Position numbers and translations under genes: made by a program | The notes under the pieces: generated by a model | Told to the model about the DNA's origin: nothing | The model's input: only the letters and a program-made list of their open reading frames with translations | Databases searched by the model: none | Assembly: GCA_002633025.1 (NCBI GenBank) | Contig: NMRB01000481.1 | Location: 26,210 to 90,209, forward strand | Direction of reading: 5' to 3' | DNA from: Notospermus geniculatus | Taxonomy: Eukaryota > Nemertea > Pilidiophora > Heteronemertea > Lineidae | Length of the DNA stretch: 64,000 nt | Part shown: one piece after another, positions 63,327 to 64,000 of the stretch | How the letters are laid out: every line of letters begins with the position of its first letter | Numbering within the stretch: the stretch's first letter is position 1

Positions 63327-63427
63327 TGATTCGTCAAAATGACGAACTTAGGTTCGTTTTCCATTTATCACCAAACTGAGTACCTAATTCGTCAAAATGA
63401 CAATCCACGGTTCGTCATTTGGACGAA
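63327..63427. repeat. Cluster of GTTCGTCATTTTGACGAA-type inverted words
   Basis: ATTCGTCAAAATGACGAACT, then AGGTTCG, then TTCGTCAAAATGACAATCCA, then GGTTCGTCATTTGGACGAAC. Alternating orientation makes several small hairpins possible. Confidence 0.65.
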
Positions 63428-63565
63428 CCTTGTGTTAGAGATTGTTTGAGATACATGTACAACAAGGGTTTGTCAAACTGTCTTCGCCATTTCGCCTATA
63501 GGATTAAACAGAAGTCCGCCGACCCATACTTGACGTGGTTCTCGTATTTTGAGGGAATACGGGAA

Positions 63566-63706
63566 CCAGGGCCCAGTTGCACAAAGAATCTTAAGTCTAA
63601 GAAAAAACTTAAGTCTGAAATGAAGCCATCTGATTTGCTGAAACCTGGTCACATGATGACTTAAGTCAAACTTTAGACTTAAGATTCTTTGTGAAACTGG
63701 GCCCAG
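63566..63706. mobile_element. Hairpin MITE with GGGCCCAGTTGCACAAAG ends
   Basis: CAGGGCCCAGTTGCACAAAG, then AATCTTAAGTCTAAG, faces CTTTAGACTTAAGATTCTTTG, then TGAAACTGGGCCCAGG. The CTTAAGTCTAAG core is close to the CTTAAAGTCTAAG core of 62096. Confidence 0.9.
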
Positions 63707-64000
63707 GTCAAATTTTGGTCGGTGAACTTCTGCTGCTGCAAAGCAAATTGTCGGGTGGTCACGTCTTCGTCAGTTTTTAATTATACGTTACAGACATGAC
63801 AGACGTGCATTGTGTCACCTTTTGTGGTTTAAGGGACTAGAACTTTATGGAAAGTGCAACACGGGAGTTCATAGGGGCCTACCCTACAGTGTCATGATGC
63901 TGGCAATCACTCTACAGAACCAGCCAAACTCAAAAGAGATGCGATTCGCCCACGGACGTCGGTCATGTGACAGTCGTCGCTCAGGAAATTACTTAATCTC

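Larger units (their letters stand above)
50952..64000. other. 5' flank of receptor gene: no gene recognised
   Basis: I find no open frame with a recognisable domain and no convincing splice chain on either strand. The region is filled by the repeats listed separately. 52560-53610, 53980-54530, 56840-57640, 58320-58840 and 59995-61190 show nothing I can name. The receptor promoter may lie just upstream of 50952 or at a distal untranslated exon; I see no TATA box in a defensible position. Confidence 0.6.

Overview
The window is animal nuclear DNA, most likely from a marine invertebrate. It contains one large intron-rich gene, very low coding density, many hairpin-type non-autonomous transposons (MITEs), tRNA-derived SINE sequence, minisatellites and two assembly gaps. 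The self-complementary word TACATGTA and the word AGGCCTAC recur throughout. That flavour is familiar from echinoderm and some other marine invertebrate genomes, so an echinoderm is my favoured but unproven source.

The one gene I can support is a relaxin-family peptide receptor (RXFP1/2, or LGR type C) homologue on the minus strand. It runs from an ATG at 50928 to a stop at 809-811. I rebuilt 16 coding exons from splice sites and reading phase: signal peptide, one LDL-receptor class A module, linker, LRR N-cap, nine leucine-rich repeats each in its own 72-base exon, a hinge plus TM1-TM6 exon, a TM7 exon and a cytoplasmic tail exon. Every junction joins in frame and gives a 795-residue protein. 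Intron 1 is 15.6 kb. A tenth repeat could be hidden, for example in the 614-base N gap in intron 5.

Region by region: 1-808 is the 3' flank with a 43-base minisatellite. 809-35265 holds exons 16 to 2, with introns full of hairpin elements. 35266-50852 is intron 1, with a 2.4-kb tandem duplication (35996-40894). 50853-50928 is the signal-peptide exon. 50952-64000 is the 5' flank, where I recognise no gene, only repeats. The repeats fall into families: CAGGGGTGGCCGC hairpins, GGGAGGTTTCGC-ended hairpins with unrelated cores, GCCAGCAGCACACCAG elements, GGTGTAAC elements, TTTAAAGGAGCACGGTAT elements, and a family whose core looks like a hammerhead ribozyme.

The most interesting items are the complete RXFP-like receptor, an inverted pair of reading frames at 1102-1561 that keep an in-frame indel, the hammerhead-like elements, the shared-ends/different-cores hairpin group, and a perfect spacer-less palindrome at 7604-7683.
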